This document shows, piece by piece, positions 1 to 10,115 of a stretch of 38,745 nucleotides of DNA. The DNA comes from JAGQOZ01 sp041399205 (GTDB taxonomy: Bacteria; Planctomycetota; Planctomycetia; Pirellulales; Pirellulaceae): NCBI GenBank assembly GCA_041399205.1, contig JAWKTK010000039.1:1-38745 (forward strand). The letters run 5' to 3'. The notes under the pieces were generated by a model. The model was not told the origin of the DNA, searched no databases, and saw only the letters and a program-made list of their open reading frames with translations. Numbering within the stretch: position 1 is the stretch's first letter; every line of letters starts with the position of its first letter. Position numbers and translations under genes: made by a program.

Positions 1-3000
1 CTCTAGGTTTACCTGCAACATTCCCGCTGGAAGGACATAATGGATACCAATCGGAGCCACCAAGTCTTTGCCGTGAAGTTCTTGCCTACCCCAGAGGTTT
101 GGTACAGGAAGTTCACCTTCCTTTTGTCCGTCACGCCAAAACTCGGCAATCGTTTCGAAGCCTGATGTACGGGAGATCACGAATCCGTTCTGTCCGTTTC
201 GACTGAAAATCGTGTCGTATTGATTCAAACTCGAGAACAGAGTTATTGGTGTGACACTGGATTCCACGGAATCCAATGGAAGGTCAAACCGTTGATGGTT
301 CAATAGCAATTGCCGTGCGTTGATCCAGTCAGGATGGCTGGTGTTGTAGGCCCAATGAAATTCATGAGGAATCGCAAGTGTTTGATTGGTGCTGCTTCGA
401 TAAACCATAAACTGGTGGTTTTGACCGACCGGAATCACCGCCAATTGTTGCGAATCGGAACTCCAGCTCAAATCAATATTAGGCGACGGTTCGTCAACCA
501 TTGGCACTTCTTGTGCGGTCCGCAGATATGCTGAGTCCACATCCCAGACGCCAAACCCGGCCTGACCATCGATTCCCCAGGAAATCGCCAAGAGTGAATC
601 ATCAGGGCTCCAAGACATTTCAACGTACGGAAGTCGGATGGGAATGTCACAACGCATAATCTCTTGCAGCGATTCGTCCAATACGACGACACAACTGCTG
701 GAGTCGTCATTTATGCTGATCGCCAAGTTGCCATTCGAGTTGGCAAAGACCCCGTTCAGTCCAAACGACCATCCTTCGGGCAATCGATATTCCGCCACCT
801 GGTTGCCGTGAATATCTCGGACGATTAATGGCGAAAACGGAGCTGTTTCCCAACTTCGCCCGTCCCACTGGCTCACGGCCTGATTGGAGTGATCGTCGAA
901 TGGACGGATGATGGGCGCCGTCGCAACAACCTGTTCCGCGTTTGTCGTCGTTACAATTCGCTGCGGTGTCACTCGTGATCGTCCTTGATGATAAAACGTG
1001 TGCCACTGGCCATTCTTATTCGACCGTACTGCCCCGGACGGCCTGAGCAGGTTGCCAAAGTTGTGCGCGGGACGTGACTTGCCCGTTGGCGAATAGGAAT
1101 CAACATGCCCTACCGTACTGGGGAACATCAAATCCCGGAGTTGTCACACCAACGCTAACAAAATCGATTCGATCAAGAGTGCGCCAGAAAGGATAGACGC
1201 CACCACGAGAACCAGTAAATCTCCGTTCGCCAATCTCGTCAGTAACCGAGACATTGATGTGCCGAATCAAAGTCCCATCGGTATTCATCAGCCTGCCATT
1301 ATCGAAGGCAATCGATTTCGAATCGGGAGACCAACAGAATAGCAGTGGATCGCCTAAATTCTTGCCCGAAGGAACATCTCGACTGAGCTCCTGGGCAGAA
1401 AACAGCTTCACAATTTCACCCTGTTGGTTGGCGATTGCCATTGTTGGCCCGGAGCTTAGTCGACCAGAAACTGCGAGGAACTGGCCGTCTGGAGACCATG
1501 CCACCGCCTCTAAATGTTGCTGGAAGAACACTTTCCAAGCGAGTTTCCAAACTCCGCCAGCGAATTACTGGCCAGATTCCAGCAGAACAGCGAGTTATCG
1601 TTCGAAGTCAGAATGACCGAATTGCCATCCGGTGAAATACTCGTCCGATGTTGGTAGGGAGCGAGGCGCATCCCGGCTGGAACCGTTACTTCGTGCAGTA
1701 AGGTGCCGTTGATATCCGTGACGAGGGCACTCTTTTCGGTGATCAGGAGGATCGTTCTGCCTGGGGCTACCCATGATGCGACGGACATGAATTCTAGGCC
1801 ATTGAGATAGGATTGATACCAGGCCCTGTCATACCTGTACCAATGGCTGATGAGCCGGTTCCGACGATCGCGCACTTCGACGCATTGATCGTGGTTAGAA
1901 GCGACCAGTACCTGATCCGCATTCGCGGACAAATGGATGGTTTCCCAGGTTCCCGTTTTCGGCGAGGGTATCACGTGAGTTACTCTTCCCGAAACCAAGT
2001 CTAAGACCTTTGCATCGGCGACCGTGATCACTCCCAGATATTTTCCAGTAGGATCGATATCGGCCAGGCGGACGTAGGGCTGATGCCATGGCTGTCCCGT
2101 TGGTTCCAACCACGGCCGTAATTGCCACTGTAGTTCACTTTCGTCGGCTAGGGTGACTGCCAACGCGGCAAAAGTCCCGGCGTGCAATGACGGGTGATGG
2201 TCTGCCAATCAATGGGAGTGAAGTCACGATTGTGTTGCCCAGCAGTGCAAAATGAGACTTGCCGGTTGCAATCGAGTTTGTTTCCGAAGGTAACGGCATA
2301 GACGAAGTTTTGGGATGTAGAGTTTGTGATAACGCCCCGTCGTTGCTGTCCGTCGTCGTAGCTTCCATAAAGCGTCGGATGCTCACGGTAGCCTTACCGC
2401 CGCGAATCATTTCGATGCGGTCGCTACTGATGCGAAACTGATCGGCGTCAGCCCCGAAATCGTCGCATGCCATATGCCTTCGTCTGAGGCGGACAGACTT
2501 TTGGTTGTCAGCGGCGAACGTCAGCGACTTTAATTCGCCGTCCCTGACCACGGAAAACGTAATTTTCGCGTGGGGATCATCACATTGAATAACCAATTCG
2601 CCGCCATCCGGCAATGAAAAGCGAAATACGACGCCGAAAAATGAAATGACGAAAAACGCCATGCCAATTAGCCACAAAGGCAACCTTTTTCGTCCGCCAA
2701 AACCGCGTTGAGTTAGTCGCTTTGATTCCCCGATAGACGGTTCACTCGTGCGAGGATCGCCTTGATCGACATCTGTAAATGGACGAAGTAATTCAGCCAA
2801 CTCCTCAGCGGAACCGATTCTATCTTCACTGCGTTTGGCGATACATCGAGTGACAATGTCTGCTAGATCATCCGGAAGATCGGAACGAAGTCGTCGAATG
2901 TCGGGAACGGGATCATTGAGAATCGCGAGCCCTCGCTGCAAAATCGTCCCCTTCTCGGTATATACGGCTTGGCCAGTGAGCAAGTAATACAGAGTCGCAC

Positions 3001-3617
3001 CAAGCGAATAGACGTCGGCCTGCTCACCGACGTCTCGACTCCCCTGCAGTTGTTCCGGTGCCATAAAACTCGGCGTACCAATGATCTGATGTTGACGAGT
3101 GAGCTCTGTTTCACCAATTTCACCGTCTTTCGTAGCAGAGACCTTGGCTAGTCCCAGATCCAAAACGCGAATCGTCTCGGCGTGATCAAGCATCAGGTTT
3201 GCCGGTTTAATATCGCGATGGAGGACTCCATTGGCATGAGCTGTACGCAATCGCCTCGGCCGCTTGCCCGATCCACGAACAGACTTGAGCGATCGGCAGC
3301 ATGGTTGACTGACGCTTTGCGTCAAGAACGATTTCAGAAAGCGGACGTCCTTTCACGAGGTCCATCACCAAATAGAGCAAGCCATTTTGCTCATCTGCAT
3401 TTCTCGCGGCGACAATACCGGGATGATCCAGCCGACCAAGTACTTCTATTCTCTTTTTGAATCTGGCAACGGCGTGTTGATCGAGTTCGCGATCGCTTTT
3501 GATGACCTTCAGTGCGAACTCTTTCTTCAGGAAGGAATGATGCACTTTGTAGACTTCGCCAATTCCCCCTACGCAAAGCAACTCGACGACCTGGTAAGGA
3601 CCGAAATGGGAAGGCAT
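1..3617 (-). pseudogene. Ser/Thr protein kinase fused to a C-terminal beta-propeller, frame-broken, runs off left edge
   Basis: The N-terminal part is a Hanks-type kinase. It has a degraded glycine loop (CVGGIGEVYKV, first Gly replaced by Cys), the invariant Lys in FALKVIK, an intact HRDIKPANLM catalytic loop, DLG in place of DFG, and APEQL. A single membrane segment (LPLWLIGMAFFVISFFGVVF, near 2650-2690) is followed by WD40/TolB-like propeller repeats with SPDG/SPDS/SPDD motifs. One extra base near 3242 breaks the frame just before HRD; removing it restores AYAHANGVLHRDIKPAN. Further frame changes lie near 2500, 2200, 1555 and 1115. The last frame is open without a stop from about 1115 to base 1, so the gene continues outside the window. 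Start chosen at 3617, where MPSHFGPYQVVELL resembles usual kinase N-termini. ECF sigma factors paired with such kinases are common in Planctomycetota. Real decay or sequence error are both possible. Confidence 0.8.
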
Positions 3618-3911
3618 ATGCTCACGCTGCCAACGATTTAATGAAACGTAGATCTTTGATTCGTGAAAGAAAGCTGGGATCAACAGCATTTTCTGCCGTG
3701 TTACCGCTCGTTAGCGTTCGTGTTTCGCGCAATAGATTGGTGATCAAGAATCTTTTCGCAATCCGGTTCTACGAGGCTTCAGGCTTTCTGGCATAGGACT
3801 ATCGCTTTGAATGTCATTCGTGATTGAAGAGCTCCACCGTGTCTGTGCGGGAAGAATGCGTTTTCCCAAAAGACGAACGCGCACGCATGTAACGGAAAAA
3901 CTCAGAGAGAT

Positions 3912-4532
3912 TCAATTCAGGTCAGCAAACAGGTCCAATTGCATCAGTTCCTGTTTGAGTCGTTGGCGTACGCGATAGATGCCCTGCCGAACCGAACTTT
4001 CGCTAATCCCCAGTTTTCGGCCGATGTCCGACAAAGCGTAATTGTCGAAATAGCGAAGATGAAACGCATCCCAAGTTGATTTCTGAAAATCGGCTTCAAT
4101 CAGTTGGAGCACTTGAGTCACGGCCAGCGACTCCAGAGTTGTGGCCTCCTCTTCCGTTTCTACGTTGGCCAGTAACTGTTGGTAAGTACTGCCGCCAAGC
4201 GAATTCGGTTTATTGAGAAACCGTGTGTAATAGGTCTTTAATTCATTCGCAGCGATCGCGTAGACCCAATAAGTCAGCCGCTTCGTCTCGCCGTTGCGTT
4301 CAAACTGACCTTTGACTAAGCCTTGATACATTCGCAACAAGGTATTCTGAACCACTTCTTCGATATCGGCTTCCTGCAAATCACGACTACGAAAGTACTG
4401 AACCAACGCCGGCCCCCAAACCAAGGCGATTCTTTCCCATGCTGTGTCGTCTCCGTTGGACATAGCATCTAACAGCGAATGTGTGGTTGAGCCATCCGGC
4501 CCCAAGTAATCGGCGTACCGGTCTTCTCTTGG
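3912..4532 (-). CDS. ECF-type RNA polymerase sigma factor
   Basis: A protein of about 206 residues with the two sigma-70 domains. Region 2 is recognisable in ALVQYFRSRDLQEADIEEVV followed by QNTLLRMYQGL. Region 4 is an HTH in LRYFDNYALSDIGRKLGISE followed by SSVRQGIYRVRQRLKQEL. It would direct RNA polymerase to a small regulon. It lies upstream of, and on the same strand as, the broken kinase-propeller gene, a typical planctomycete arrangement in which the kinase is a likely partner or regulator (inference). Start set at 4532 (MPREDRYADYLG), though a start at 4565 is possible. The 3618-3911 gap contains nothing I recognise. The region 4533-4753 is divergent and must hold promoters for both sides. 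Confidence 0.88.
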   Translation of the reverse strand, partial: PREDRYADYLGPDGSTTHSLLDAMSNGDDTAWERIALVWGPALVQYFRSRDLQEADIEEVVQNTLLRMYQGLVKGQFERNGETKRLTYWVYAIAANELKTYYTRFLNKPNSLGGSTYQQLLANVETEEEATTLESLAVTQVLQLIEADFQKSTWDAFHLRYFDNYALSDIGRKLGISESSVRQGIYRVRQRLKQELMQLDLFADLN

Positions 4533-4753
4533 CATCCAAATTCTCCAGGTTTTCTTCGTAATCACGCAATTTTAGTTACCTGAATCAGCCGCAGCCAGAG
4601 TTGCATATTTTTTGCGTTACGCACCCACGTTTGTACGTCAGATGAAGTGCAAACGATTCGACCTTGTAACGTATTCGAAACGTCCAACTGCACTGTCAAT
4701 CTCACGTAAATATTCCTTTTCCTTCCTGCCAGCGAGAAAGAGATGACTACGCC

Positions 4754-6169
4754 ATGACCATGCCCGAGATGACGTCCAGTACCTTCGGAGTCGTAGTGGG
4801 AGATCGAACCTATCCCATCGACGAACGAAAGGAATTTTCTGCCGAAATGGCGAGTGCCGAGCCGATTCATGACGATTCGGTGAAACGCGTCAAACAAGAT
4901 TTGGCGAGCGAAATCTGGCAACGCATGCCACTTACGAATCTTTCACCGGACGTAAACAGCGCCACTCAAATCATCGCCGCTTACACGGAAAGCGTGCGGA
5001 ACTTGAGGACCTCTCGCGGCGAAGCGATGGCTCTATTTTCGGCCACGGTATCGACCGCATTCTTTTACGATTTAGATGACGATGCAGCGTCGTTCGTCAG
5101 CGAAATCTTGTCTGCGGGACGCATCACGTTGTCGTTGCCTCAGAGCATTGCGACCGCAGAGTTGGGAGGTCTCTCAAGTGACGAACTCCGTGGTCGTTTG
5201 GCCCAAGCGTTGCGAATCGAAATCAATCGATTTGTCACCGAAATCGTCGCTGGACTGGACCGTCTGGTCGACCGGGAAGTGGTGGGATTGGCTGAATGGA
5301 CAAGTACGAATGCGGTTCGCTATCACTTCTTTCGACGGTCGGCGGAGGTGACAGGTACCACCACTCGCTTCCAACGTGGTCGTGTCCAGGAGCGATCGGG
5401 AGCTCCGCTAGGTCCGCAGTTCAAACGAGTCAACAAGACTACCAAGTCGAAGAAAATAACGGCCCGGTTGGCCCATCATCGTCACGACACTATCGAAGCC
5501 ATTCAGACCAGCATCGAGAACGCCAATGTTCCCATGCCGTCTTTTGTTGCCGATCTTGTCGAACGTATTCCGTCTTGGATGCGTCCCACCATCACGGTGA
5601 TTGATGGTTATCTGATTCGGGAGCGCATCACACGCAAGGAACTTTGCAAAACGACGATTACTCAGGTCGAAGAAGAGGAAGAGTTACTCTACGGCCATGA
5701 ACCGGCTGTTTGTTTCGGCCCCTATGTACTGACCGGTTGGGGGCCTCGCGATATCGAGGAAATGAACGCCGCGAATCAGCTGACTTCGACCAAAACGGGC
5801 GCCGTTCGAGCTCGTCGTTTCTGGTTTGTCACATCGGCAGCAGCGGCATTTGCTTCGATTGCCGTCGCTTATACGTCACGCCTTTGGTTTCCGCTTGTTG
5901 TGGCCTTGTTTCTGTGTGCGATCGGCGGCTTTTCGGCTGGAACCGTCATTCACTTGGAGTTGCGAAACGCCCGCATGAATGTCTGGCGTATGCAAGCGGG
6001 CGTGCTGGGACTGGCGTCCATCTTGGCCGGCATTTTGGTCCTGGCGTGGCCCTGGACGGTGATCACGTTTTTGTTGTCGCTGAGCTTGATGATGGTAGGT
6101 GGTGTGACCTGCTACTTGGTCAACTTGGCAACCTTATTTCTTCCGAACAAGGAATCGTCAAATGAATGA
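4754..6169 (+). CDS. Membrane protein with large soluble N-domain and four C-terminal TM helices
   Basis: Not recognised. It is 471 residues long. The first ~350 residues are soluble and contain a basic linker around residues 205-245 (rich in R, K and T). The end holds four hydrophobic segments, roughly residues 356-375, 378-400, 413-435 and 437-465, with short loops. No signal peptide is visible, so the N-domain is probably cytoplasmic (inference). It is the first gene of a chain whose members all overlap: its stop lies 8 bases inside the next gene. This suggests a translationally coupled membrane complex with the following coiled-coil protein and kinases. The start at 4754 is supported by a purine-rich AGAAAGAG stretch upstream; a nearby ATG at 4743 stops at once. 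Confidence 0.8.
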   Translation: MTMPEMTSSTFGVVVGDRTYPIDERKEFSAEMASAEPIHDDSVKRVKQDLASEIWQRMPLTNLSPDVNSATQIIAAYTESVRNLRTSRGEAMALFSATVSTAFFYDLDDDAASFVSEILSAGRITLSLPQSIATAELGGLSSDELRGRLAQALRIEINRFVTEIVAGLDRLVDREVVGLAEWTSTNAVRYHFFRRSAEVTGTTTRFQRGRVQERSGAPLGPQFKRVNKTTKSKKITARLAHHRHDTIEAIQTSIENANVPMPSFVADLVERIPSWMRPTITVIDGYLIRERITRKELCKTTITQVEEEEELLYGHEPAVCFGPYVLTGWGPRDIEEMNAANQLTSTKTGAVRARRFWFVTSAAAAFASIAVAYTSRLWFPLVVALFLCAIGGFSAGTVIHLELRNARMNVWRMQAGVLGLASILAGILVLAWPWTVITFLLSLSLMMVGGVTCYLVNLATLFLPNKESSNE

Positions 6170-7577
6170 AGAACGAGCGAAACACGCTTTGATTTCGATC
6201 GCTTGCTGCATCGTGGTGATCTTTGCTGTCTATCTGTTTTGGGGCCGAGATATCTCGAATTCGGCCAACGTTGCCATGCAGACAGCGGCCGCCCAGAAGC
6301 AGACAGCCCAGCGAGTAGTACAATCCGATGAACGCATGGCCTTGCTTCAGGCTGAGCTCAAAGAGATCCAATCGGACATAGAGTCCCGTGCCCTTTCGAA
6401 CGACGATATGTCGGCACTTCAAAATCGCATCAGTGGCATGGAACAGATGTTGTCCGAAGATAGTATTGCACCGGGTGATTTCGAACGCTTGACTCAGCTG
6501 CGTCTGGTCGATGACGCTCGGCAACGAGCGGATTTAGCGAGCCTCACGGCGCTATTTGACAAATGCAAGACAGCGCTGGACGCCACCAATCGCTATCTGC
6601 AAACCTGGGAAAACGACCTGCAAAACGTGAGCCGAGATGAACGAGGAAAACGCATTGCAGCGTCGAACCGCGTTCTGGAACGTGTCGATGCCATTCTTTC
6701 ACAACCTCACATCACGCGTGCCGACTACGACACTTGGAGCGAACAACTTTCGCTGGAATCTCGACCATATATCGAAGCCTATGAAGCAGGGACTCCCATC
6801 GCTCTCGGTGACGATGCGACGGCCCGTTTTGAAGCGATCTTGCAACGCGTCGACGAAGCCAACGAGGCTTTGTTTCGGCGGCAATCGATTGTACAGAGAG
6901 CGATCGCCGACTGCAGTCAAATCGCACCGGCCAATGTCGCACTGATGGATGCGATGGGACGCTTGCGAGAAGACCGGATGACGCGGTTTGCGGACGAAAA
7001 TGCTACCGCGCGTGAGGCCGCATTGCGAGACGCAGCGAAGCGAGAATCAGACCGCATTCAGGCAGCTCAAGCCGAGCGAATGGCGGCAGATGCTGACTTT
7101 AAAATTGCCAAAGAGGACGCGGAACGACTGCAAATCGAAGCCGCTCGGCAACAGATCGTGGCGGCCAATGCAGACGTAGAACAGGCACTTCGCGAAAAAC
7201 GTTTGATGAATGAATTTGCGCGAGATGAAGCGGAAATCAATTCGTTGCTGAAGCCCTTTATCACCGATAGCGATCGTCAACCGACACGAGGTGACGACAA
7301 CGCTCCGAAAACTTGGATTACGGTATCACGTCCCTTTCGCCCCGTGTCCTGGGGAGCACTGTCTGGCTCCGGTGCGCTGGACGATTCGCTCGAAGGCCGT
7401 CAGCGGCTGCTGTTCGTCGGTGGCAGTGACATGACGTTTCGCCCGCGAGGCAGCTTCCCTGCCTACTCGCGTACCGCCGCGAATAATCCCAATGTCGAAC
7501 AGGCGTTAAAGCGGTCTCGAGAGCTGCTGTTGAAGTACGGTCAAATTCTAGTGGACAAAGGAATGATGTCGCCATGA
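6162..7577 (+). CDS. N-terminally anchored coiled-coil protein
   Basis: Not recognised. It is 471 residues long. A single hydrophobic helix near residues 9-27 (ALISIACCIVVIFAVYLFW) anchors the N-terminus. Residues ~40-100 and ~260-350 are Ala/Glu/Arg/Gln-rich with heptad-like spacing, consistent with long coiled coils. The last ~100 residues are a different, Pro/Ser/Arg-rich region. The design (one TM, long coiled coil) suits a spacer or scaffold across or along the membrane. It overlaps the previous gene by 8 bases and the next ORF by 4 (ATGA), so it is probably made in stoichiometry with them. Any function is inference. Confidence 0.8.
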   Translation: MNEERAKHALISIACCIVVIFAVYLFWGRDISNSANVAMQTAAAQKQTAQRVVQSDERMALLQAELKEIQSDIESRALSNDDMSALQNRISGMEQMLSEDSIAPGDFERLTQLRLVDDARQRADLASLTALFDKCKTALDATNRYLQTWENDLQNVSRDERGKRIAASNRVLERVDAILSQPHITRADYDTWSEQLSLESRPYIEAYEAGTPIALGDDATARFEAILQRVDEANEALFRRQSIVQRAIADCSQIAPANVALMDAMGRLREDRMTRFADENATAREAALRDAAKRESDRIQAAQAERMAADADFKIAKEDAERLQIEAARQQIVAANADVEQALREKRLMNEFARDEAEINSLLKPFITDSDRQPTRGDDNAPKTWITVSRPFRPVSWGALSGSGALDDSLEGRQRLLFVGGSDMTFRPRGSFPAYSRTAANNPNVEQALKRSRELLLKYGQILVDKGMMSP

Positions 7578-8053
7578 TTCTTGACCAGAACCGTGTAGGA
7601 AATGGGCGCGGCCTCGCTGAACGCTCGGCTCGACGTGAACCGTCGAGCGCAAACTCGCTGGGGCGAGTTGTGCTGTCAGCCTGGACGGCTGCCCGACTCG
7701 CTCAGGGAGCGAGTCTCTGGGGTAAGTCGGCTGGGGCCGACGGTCCCCCTGCGGCCTCCGCTGGACGCTACGGCCTGTCCTCCTTCCTGAACGTCAGTCG
7801 GACGGGCACCAGGGTTCCCAACGGGGCCGTCAACGTACTGCACGCAGTGCAGCACGTTGATCGACCTCCCTACCTGCCCAAGTGCATGCACCCTAACCAC
7901 AAACGACCTAAGGTTTTCCAACGCAAACTGGCCCCAATTCCTTGGTGCCCGTATGAGCGAACGATCGTCCGAAGCAGACGGCCAGAGATAGCAAGACAGC
8001 GAAAACGTCGTCCGACTTGTTACTTAACACGAAAACGAGGAGGCCACGAATGA
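7574..8053 (+). CDS. Small basic protein of unknown function carrying a hairpin-rich segment
   Basis: No family recognised. The case for a gene is its position: its ATG overlaps the previous stop as ATGA, and its stop overlaps the kinase start at 8050 as ATGA, exactly like the junctions on both sides. The product would be 159 residues and strongly basic. Residues ~105-159 (with Cys-Met-His-Pro-Asn-His and an Arg/Lys-rich tail) look the most protein-like. The first ~95 residues are encoded by a run of perfect hairpins (7628-7859), so their sequence may be shaped by DNA/RNA structure, for example a palindromic repeat that entered in frame. The alternative is a non-coding structured leader for the kinase gene. 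Confidence 0.4.
   Translation: MILDQNRVGNGRGLAERSARREPSSANSLGRVVLSAWTAARLAQGASLWGKSAGADGPPAASAGRYGLSSFLNVSRTGTRVPNGAVNVLHAVQHVDRPPYLPKCMHPNHKRPKVFQRKLAPIPWCPYERTIVRSRRPEIARQRKRRPTCYLTRKRGGHE
7628..7859. repeat. Array of at least six perfect or near-perfect hairpins
   Basis: Read directly: an 8-bp stem at 7628-7648 (GCTCGACG/CGTCGAGC); 7-bp at 7652-7669 (AACTCGC, loop TGGG, GCGAGTT); 5-bp at 7677-7691 (CAGCC/GGCTG); 9-bp with 3-nt loop at 7695-7715 (GACTCGCTC/GAGCGAGTC); 6-bp at 7726-7741 (GTCGGC, loop TGGG, GCCGAC); and a 12-bp stem with one mismatch and loop GCA at 7831-7859. Two stems share the TGGG loop. The density is far beyond the flanking genes. It could be a folded RNA, a palindromic repeat cluster, or protein-binding DNA such as a transfer or replication site. 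Confidence 0.75.
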
Positions 8054-9051
8054 AAAAGGAATTCCATTCCAACACATTCCGTCGACTCGATGCACGTGAA
8101 AATTGCCGTCCGGGCCGCATCATTTCGATTCGCAAGCGTCGTTATCGATTCGTCGAAGAACTCGGGGTTTGGTATCGTCCTCGGTACCGCGTTTTTGATC
8201 TCAGTTCGCGACGCACTCGATTGTTATTGCAGCTGAACAAGAATGACGTTTCGCAACAACATTTGCAGGTATTGCAGCGTCTTCCTCAATGCCACGGATT
8301 GCCCGAAATCCTCGATTTCGAACATCAAAGCGATGCCCTGTGGGTCGTCACCACTTGGCTCAACGGGATTGATCTGGAGCACTATCTTGAACTCGTTCGC
8401 ACCGGGAGAACCGTGGCACCTTCGAGCTACGAATCGGTCCGTTTGGTACGAGGATTAGCACATGGACTGCTTCGTTTGCATCAGCATGCACAACTGATTC
8501 ACGGTGACATCAAACCGAAGAACTTGATCTTGTCGCGCAAACCGGCTCATCTGGCGATGATCGACTTTGGTAGTGCCTGGAAAATTGCAGACACGGCGAC
8601 GCGACTGGAAGGAGACGGTTCCCAGCCGGTCTATGCGGCACCCGAGCTACTCAATGGCGACGAACGAATCGATAGTCGAGTGGATCAGTTTTCCGCCACG
8701 TGCGTACTGTATCAGCTGCTGACCGGTGGCGTGCCCTACGATGGGCTGGGAGGCCAAGCCGGTAGGCTGGAATTTCGCGACCAAATCGACATGCGCATTT
8801 CAATCGCGTCGTCCGCAGTGCAGCGACTGCCTCGTGCGATTCGCCAACAAGTGAAGGATGTCGTGGTTCGAGGCTTGCAGCTTGATCCAAACGAACGATT
8901 CCCCACATCGAACGCCTGGGTTGATGCGTTGGAAACGGTGTACCTGGAATTACGCCGTCACCAGACGACCGATTTGACATCGACTTGGGAACGCTGGATG
9001 GACCGCCTGTCCGCCGCCTACGGCTGGCTGAGTCGAAAGGAATCTCCATGA
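8050..9051 (+). CDS. Hanks-type Ser/Thr protein kinase, atypical N-lobe
   Basis: 333 residues. The C-lobe is canonical: HGDIKPKN at 141-148 (catalytic Asp, Lys and Asn kept; HRD is HGD), DFG at 162-164, APE at 187-189, then VDQFSATCVLYQLLTGGVPY, typical of helix F. The N-lobe is unusual: the glycine loop reads ELGVWYRPRYRVFD, and the strand that normally carries VAIK reads RLLLQLNK, so the ATP-anchoring Lys is unclear. It has no TM segment. Start at 8050 follows a strong GAGGAGG. It overlaps the next gene (HTH-pseudokinase) by 4 bases, suggesting that the two act together, for example with the kinase phosphorylating or binding its pseudokinase partner (inference). Confidence 0.88.
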   Translation: MKKEFHSNTFRRLDARENCRPGRIISIRKRRYRFVEELGVWYRPRYRVFDLSSRRTRLLLQLNKNDVSQQHLQVLQRLPQCHGLPEILDFEHQSDALWVVTTWLNGIDLEHYLELVRTGRTVAPSSYESVRLVRGLAHGLLRLHQHAQLIHGDIKPKNLILSRKPAHLAMIDFGSAWKIADTATRLEGDGSQPVYAAPELLNGDERIDSRVDQFSATCVLYQLLTGGVPYDGLGGQAGRLEFRDQIDMRISIASSAVQRLPRAIRQQVKDVVVRGLQLDPNERFPTSNAWVDALETVYLELRRHQTTDLTSTWERWMDRLSAAYGWLSRKESP

Positions 9052-10115
9052 GCGCCCACCCACGCAAACCCACGTCCGATTTGGTGATCGTCGACCCGGT
9101 CAAGCTGCAATTCCACATTCAACGCAGCTGCGTCAGCAAGACACAATTCGCCGAGCGAATGGGCGTTGGTCGCACGAGCCTGTACCGGATGCTCGACGGC
9201 TTGGAAGTTCGACGTTCACTGGTTCTCAGCCTTGCCCATAAGCTGGCGGTGCCGATGGACGACTTGCTCCAGCACGCTTCGCCACCACCAACAGCATCTT
9301 CCGCATCGCCGTGGAACCACGGCGAGTGGGAACTGATTCCCGCAACACTGTCAGCCTTCACGCCGTTGTCCAACGGGCTGGTTATGCGATCCGCCAAAGT
9401 TCGGCATCGACTTCTTTCGCATGAATTTGGACGCGCCAAGGTCTATGATGTCGGTGGCATGCCTGCGGCCGTCCGTGATCGCTGCCGCCAAGCGTTGACA
9501 CGACATGCCGAAGCGGCTCGTCGACTTCGCGGTGTGAACCACGTGGCTCACAACCTGACGATGACATCGTCTGCGGACGGGGCCATCTGGACCAGTGTCG
9601 ATCGTTGGTTCGACGGCGTTTGGCTCGACGAATTGACCGACGTGACGTCGACTCGAGCTGCCTACATCATGCAACAAGTCGGCCTGGCGATTGTCGCCCT
9701 GCATCAGGCCGGCATCGTGGCGAGGGAACTTTCGCCACGTCGTATCTTGGTGAACGCAGCAGACCAAGTCTTAGTGACTGATCTGGAACTGTGCAAACTT
9801 TTGGACGCCGAAGGTTCGGTATCGCACGACTGGTTACGCAATCCCTTTCGAGCGCCAGAAGTGGTGACGGGGACTGACCACCATCAAGCGGACTACTATT
9901 CGTTCGCACGTATCTATCTCAGCCTAGCCGCAACCCATTTTTCGTCCGACGGCGCAGAACCAACGGACGACGAACGGGTTCTGGAACCGTTCATTCCTCA
10001 GCCAGAGATTCGTCGCGCCGTGGTCGCGTGTTTGTCCCCCATTTGGCACCAGCGACCGACCGATATTCGTCCGCTCGTTTCACAACTTCAGGAGCTTTGC
10101 GAACATGACAACTAG
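9048..10115 (+). CDS. HTH-pseudokinase, putative regulator (paralog 1)
   Basis: 355 residues. An Xre-like HTH lies at ~31-52 (KTQFAERMGVGRTSLYRMLDG). A second domain has a protein-kinase layout but key residues are lost: the catalytic loop reads VARELSPRRILV (residues 224-235, with E227 where the catalytic Asp should be, Ser for Lys and Arg for Asn), and the DFG site reads DLE (245-247). FRAPEVV and YYSFARIYLSL match the APE and helix-F regions. It therefore probably binds rather than phosphorylates. A paralog with the same altered motifs lies at 18737-19816. Overlaps on both sides (4 and 11 bases) tie it to the kinase and the Cas4-like gene. Likely a DNA-binding regulator sensing the kinase state (inference). 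Confidence 0.82.
   Translation: MSAHPRKPTSDLVIVDPVKLQFHIQRSCVSKTQFAERMGVGRTSLYRMLDGLEVRRSLVLSLAHKLAVPMDDLLQHASPPPTASSASPWNHGEWELIPATLSAFTPLSNGLVMRSAKVRHRLLSHEFGRAKVYDVGGMPAAVRDRCRQALTRHAEAARRLRGVNHVAHNLTMTSSADGAIWTSVDRWFDGVWLDELTDVTSTRAAYIMQQVGLAIVALHQAGIVARELSPRRILVNAADQVLVTDLELCKLLDAEGSVSHDWLRNPFRAPEVVTGTDHHQADYYSFARIYLSLAATHFSSDGAEPTDDERVLEPFIPQPEIRRAVVACLSPIWHQRPTDIRPLVSQLQELCEHDN

Noticed and set aside
4754..7577. Type IV secretion or pilus components for the two 471-residue proteins
   Set aside because: They have TM helices and coiled coils but no recognisable VirB/Tra motifs, and no ATPase of the VirB4/VirB11 type lies with them.
7628..7859. CRISPR array
   Set aside because: The hairpins differ in sequence and spacing and there are no regular direct repeats with unique spacers; the Cas4-like gene nearby lacks catalytic residues and no other cas gene is present.
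8050..10115. A known kinase-based phage-defence system (Stk2-like)
   Set aside because: The kinase stands with a pseudokinase and membrane proteins, not in a recognised defence arrangement; nothing in the sequence points to abortive infection.
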